Origin: JAAYEA01 sp012689325
GTDB taxonomy: Bacteria > Chloroflexota > Anaerolineae > JAAYEA01
Length of the DNA: 32,922 bases
Direction: 5' to 3'
Assembly: GCA_036841525.1 (NCBI GenBank)
Contig: DAITVZ010000060.1
Coordinates: 1 to 32,922 of the forward strand
The notes under the pieces were generated by a model. That model searched no databases and was not told the origin of the DNA. It saw only the letters and a program-made list of their open reading frames with translations. A program made the translations under genes and the position numbers. Position 1 is the stretch's first letter. The number at the start of each line of letters is the position of its first letter. Shown in pieces: positions 30,191-32,922 of the stretch.

Positions 30191-32922
30191 ATGCCACACG
30201 ACAAGATCATCATTCGTGGCGCGCGACAACACAACCTCAAGAACATCGATCTGGAGATCCCCCGCGATCGGCTGGTGGTCATCACTGGCCTATCCGGCTC
30301 CGGCAAGTCCTCGCTGGCGTTCGACACTATTTATGCCGAGGGGCAGCGTCGCTATGTCGAGTCGCTTTCGGCCTATGCCCGGCAGTTCCTCGGCCAGATG
30401 GACAAGCCGGACGTGGACTATATCGAGGGCCTCTCCCCGGCGATCAGCATCGACCAGCGCGGCGCCGGCCATAATCCCCGCTCCACCGTCGGCACGGTGA
30501 CCGAGATCTATGACTATATGCGGCTTCTGTGGGCGCGGGTGGGCGTCCCCCATTGCCCCCAATGCGGGCGCGTCATCAGCCGCCAGTCGGTGGACCAGAT
30601 CGTGGATAGTATCCTGGACCTGCCCGAGGGCAGCCGCATCATGGTCATGGCGCCTCTGATCCGGGACCGCAAGGGGCAGCATCAGCGCGTGCTGGACGAG
30701 ATGCGCCAGGGCGGGTACGTCCGCGTGCGCGTGGATGGCCAGGTCCGCGATGTCAACGAAGAGATCGAGCTGGATCGCTACAAGAACCACACCATCGAAG
30801 CGGTGGTGGACCGACTGATCATCCGCCACGCCGAGGGCGAGCGGCCCGACCGCGCCCGGCTGGCTGACTCGGTGGAGACGGCGCTCAAACTGGGCAAGGG
30901 GCTGGTGGTGGTCTCGGTGGTGGATGGCGAGGAGCAGCTCTTTTCCGAGAGCCTGGCCTGCGCCTATTGCGGCATCAGCCTGCCCGACATCGAGCCGCGG
31001 ACGTTCTCCTTCAACACGCCCCACGGCGCTTGCCCCGCCTGCACCGGGCTGGGCGCGATCCGGGAACTGGACCCCGACCTGATCATCCCCAACCCGGACC
31101 TGTCCATCGCCCAGGGAGCTTTCCGCCCCTGGAGCCGCACCGATAACGGGCCGAACTATTACACCCAGCTATTGGGCGCCGTCGCTCACCATTACGGGGC
31201 GCCGCTGGATCGGCCGGTCAAGGACCTGCCCCCAGAGGTGATCCACGCCTTTCTCCATGGCAGCGGCCAGAACCTGATCACCTTCCGCTACGAGAGCAAA
31301 TACGGCCGCACGCGGGTGTATGAGGCCCCCTTCGAGGGCATCATCCCCAACCTGCAGCGGCGCTACCAGCAGGCCTCCGATTACACGCGGGAGACGATCG
31401 AGAGCTTTATGTCCGACCGGCCCTGCCAGACTTGCCAGGGCAAAAGGCTCAAGCCGTCGGCGCTGGCGGTGACCGTGGGCGGACGGAACATCGCCGAGGT
31501 CGCCGGCATGTCCGTGGTGGCCGCCGATCGCTTCTTCCACGCGCTGGCCGAGAGCTTTTCTCCGCGCGAGATGGTCATCGCCCAGCAGGTTCTGAAAGAG
31601 TTGAGCACCCGTTTGGGCTTTTTGGTGGATGTGGGCCTGGATTACCTCACCATCGACCGCACCACTGGCACCCTCTCCGGCGGCGAGGCGCAACGCATTC
31701 GCCTGGCGACGCAGATCGGCTCTCGCCTGATGGGCGTGCTCTATATCCTCGACGAGCCCAGCATCGGCCTGCACCAGCGGGATAACCAGCGGCTCATCAA
31801 CACGCTCGTGGGGCTGCGCGACCTGGGCAACACGGTGCTGGTGGTGGAGCATGACGAAGAGACCATCCGCGCCGCCGATTACATCGTGGATCTGGGGCCG
31901 GGCGCGGGCGAGCACGGCGGCGAGGTGGTGGCCATCGGCACGCTGCAGGACATCCTCGACGCGCCCGATTCACTGACCGGCCAGTACCTCTCGGGCAAGC
32001 GGCAGGTGCCTCTCCCCGCGCGGCGCCGCCCAGGCAACGGCAAGCTCATCTCGATCAGGGGCGCCAGCGAGAACAACCTGAAGGACGTGGATGCGCAATT
32101 GCCGCTGGGGACGTTCATCTGCGTCACCGGCGTCTCGGGCTCGGGCAAGAGCAGCCTGATCATCGAGGTGCTCTATAAGCGGCTGGCGCAGCTCTTTTTC
32201 CGCAGCAAAGAGCCGGCGGGCAAGGTCCAAGAGATCCAGGGGCTGGAGCATCTGGACAAGGTCATCGACATCGACCAGACCCCCATCGGGCGCACGCCGC
32301 GGTCCAACCCGGCTACCTATACCACGATCTTTAGCGCCATCCGCGACCTGTTCGCGGCGGTGCCAGAGTCGCGCATGAGGGGGTACCAACCCGGGCGTTT
32401 CTCCTTCAACGTCAAGGGCGGGCGCTGCGAGTCCTGCCAGGGCGATGGCATCCTCAAGATCGAGATGCAGTTCCTGCCCGATGTCTATGTGCCGTGCGAG
32501 GTCTGCCACGGCCAGCGCTACAATCGCGAGACGCTGCAGATCCACTACAAGGGGAAGAGCATTGCCGAGGTGCTGGACATGACCGTGGAAGAGGCGATGC
32601 GCTTCTTTGAGAACATTCCTGCGCTCAAGCGCAAGCTGCAGACGCTCTACGATGTGGGCCTGGGCTACATCCGGCTGGGGCAACCCGCCACCACCCTCTC
32701 CGGCGGCGAGGCGCAGCGCATCAAGCTATCCAAAGAGCTGTCGCGCCGTTCCACCGGGCGAACCCTCTACCTGCTGGACGAGCCGACCACCGGCCTGCAT
32801 TTTGCCGACATCGAGCGGCTGCTGACGGTGCTCAACCGGCTGGTGGACCAGGGCAACACGGTCATCGTCATCGAGCACAACCTGGACGTCATCAAGACGG
32901 CGGATTGGATCATCGATCTGGG
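30191..32922 (+). CDS. uvrA: Excinuclease ABC subunit A (C-terminus outside window)
   Basis: 910 residues are visible and the frame is open at the window edge, so about 30-50 residues are missing from the usual 940-960. UvrA dimers recognise bulky DNA lesions and load UvrB in nucleotide excision repair. Both ABC ATPase modules are present: Walker A GLSGSGKSS (33-41) and GVSGSGKSS (647-655), signatures LSGGEAQR (495-502 and 836-843), and Walker B ILDEPSIGLH and LLDEPTTGLH. Zinc-binding cysteines are visible at HCPQCG (121-126), CAYC...CPAC near 257-284, CQTCQG near 416 and the CESCQGDG...CEVCHG module near 748-780. The N-terminus DKIIIRGARQHNLKNIDLEI is the standard UvrA start. An AAGGGT sequence precedes the ATG. 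Its own promoter and a palindrome lie just upstream. Confidence 0.98.
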   Translation, partial: MPHDKIIIRGARQHNLKNIDLEIPRDRLVVITGLSGSGKSSLAFDTIYAEGQRRYVESLSAYARQFLGQMDKPDVDYIEGLSPAISIDQRGAGHNPRSTVGTVTEIYDYMRLLWARVGVPHCPQCGRVISRQSVDQIVDSILDLPEGSRIMVMAPLIRDRKGQHQRVLDEMRQGGYVRVRVDGQVRDVNEEIELDRYKNHTIEAVVDRLIIRHAEGERPDRARLADSVETALKLGKGLVVVSVVDGEEQLFSESLACAYCGISLPDIEPRTFSFNTPHGACPACTGLGAIRELDPDLIIPNPDLSIAQGAFRPWSRTDNGPNYYTQLLGAVAHHYGAPLDRPVKDLPPEVIHAFLHGSGQNLITFRYESKYGRTRVYEAPFEGIIPNLQRRYQQASDYTRETIESFMSDRPCQTCQGKRLKPSALAVTVGGRNIAEVAGMSVVAADRFFHALAESFSPREMVIAQQVLKELSTRLGFLVDVGLDYLTIDRTTGTLSGGEAQRIRLATQIGSRLMGVLYILDEPSIGLHQRDNQRLINTLVGLRDLGNTVLVVEHDEETIRAADYIVDLGPGAGEHGGEVVAIGTLQDILDAPDSLTGQYLSGKRQVPLPARRRPGNGKLISIRGASENNLKDVDAQLPLGTFICVTGVSGSGKSSLIIEVLYKRLAQLFFRSKEPAGKVQEIQGLEHLDKVIDIDQTPIGRTPRSNPATYTTIFSAIRDLFAAVPESRMRGYQPGRFSFNVKGGRCESCQGDGILKIEMQFLPDVYVPCEVCHGQRYNRETLQIHYKGKSIAEVLDMTVEEAMRFFENIPALKRKLQTLYDVGLGYIRLGQPATTLSGGEAQRIKLSKELSRRSTGRTLYLLDEPTTGLHFADIERLLTVLNRLVDQGNTVIVIEHNLDVIKTADWIIDL

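Noticed and set aside
29960..30232. N-terminal extension of the FemAB-family protein
   Set aside because: It would read through the TATAAT at 29988 and the palindrome at 30097. The GTG at 29959 has an excellent SD and fits the family N-terminus.
1..32922. CRISPR arrays, insertion sequences, prophage, tRNA or rRNA genes
   Set aside because: No regularly spaced direct repeats, transposase or integrase motifs, or tRNA-like cloverleaf sequences were seen. The repeats found are isolated hairpins.

Overview
This 32.9 kb GC-rich chromosomal window contains ordinary bacterial housekeeping genes plus one long cell-surface polysaccharide operon. I infer a Chloroflexota (Anaerolineae-like) bacterium with moderate confidence. 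The reasons are GC-rich coding with AT-rich sigma70-type promoters, a Gram-positive-style T-box leader, a Thr/Pro-rich linker in a membrane-anchored foldase, and the gene order rpsF-ssb-rpsR. I see no insertion sequence, prophage, CRISPR array, tRNA or rRNA.

Layout. 3-278 (+) is the tail of an unrecognised gene, ending at a hairpin. 335-3352 (-) is valS with a complete T-box leader, specifier GUC, intrinsic terminator and a near-perfect promoter. 3384-16975 (-) is one compact run of eleven genes starting at the udk promoter. In transcription order it holds uridine kinase, a hexapeptide-repeat acyltransferase, a Wzx-type flippase, four glycosyltransferases, an NAD-dependent sugar-nucleotide epimerase, a Wzy/O-antigen-ligase-like membrane protein with a TPR tail, a membrane-anchored cyclophilin and a DedA/VTT membrane protein. 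One glycosyltransferase has an in-frame amber codon near its end. Gaps are under 40 bp and several genes overlap by ATGA, so the run is probably one transcript for making, exporting and polymerising a glycan.

17024-18382 (-) is a ResB-like protein, divergent from a bifunctional-type RelA/SpoT gene (18458-20596, +). 20622-23220 (-) holds rpsF-ssb-rpsR followed by a membrane-anchored parvulin foldase. 23247-25909 (-) is an energy-coupling-factor metal transporter: a CbiM/NikM permease fused to a PDGLE domain, then CbiQ and CbiO. Its promoter overlaps a TTGCAA-N4-TTGCAA palindrome resembling a Nur/Fur-family operator, and an intrinsic terminator separates the permease from CbiQ. 25942-28868 (+) holds a HerA/TraG-like P-loop ATPase of unknown function with a long coiled coil, and a 72-residue two-helix membrane protein. 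28892-29959 (-) is a FemAB-type aminoacyltransferase. 30191 to the window end (+) is uvrA, cut off just before its C-terminus.

The most interesting signals are the metal-transporter control region (operator, duplicated Met-His N-terminus, internal terminator), the orphan HerA-like ATPase, the amber codon, the T-box leader, an SSB lacking the usual acidic PF tip, and a perfect palindrome in front of uvrA.
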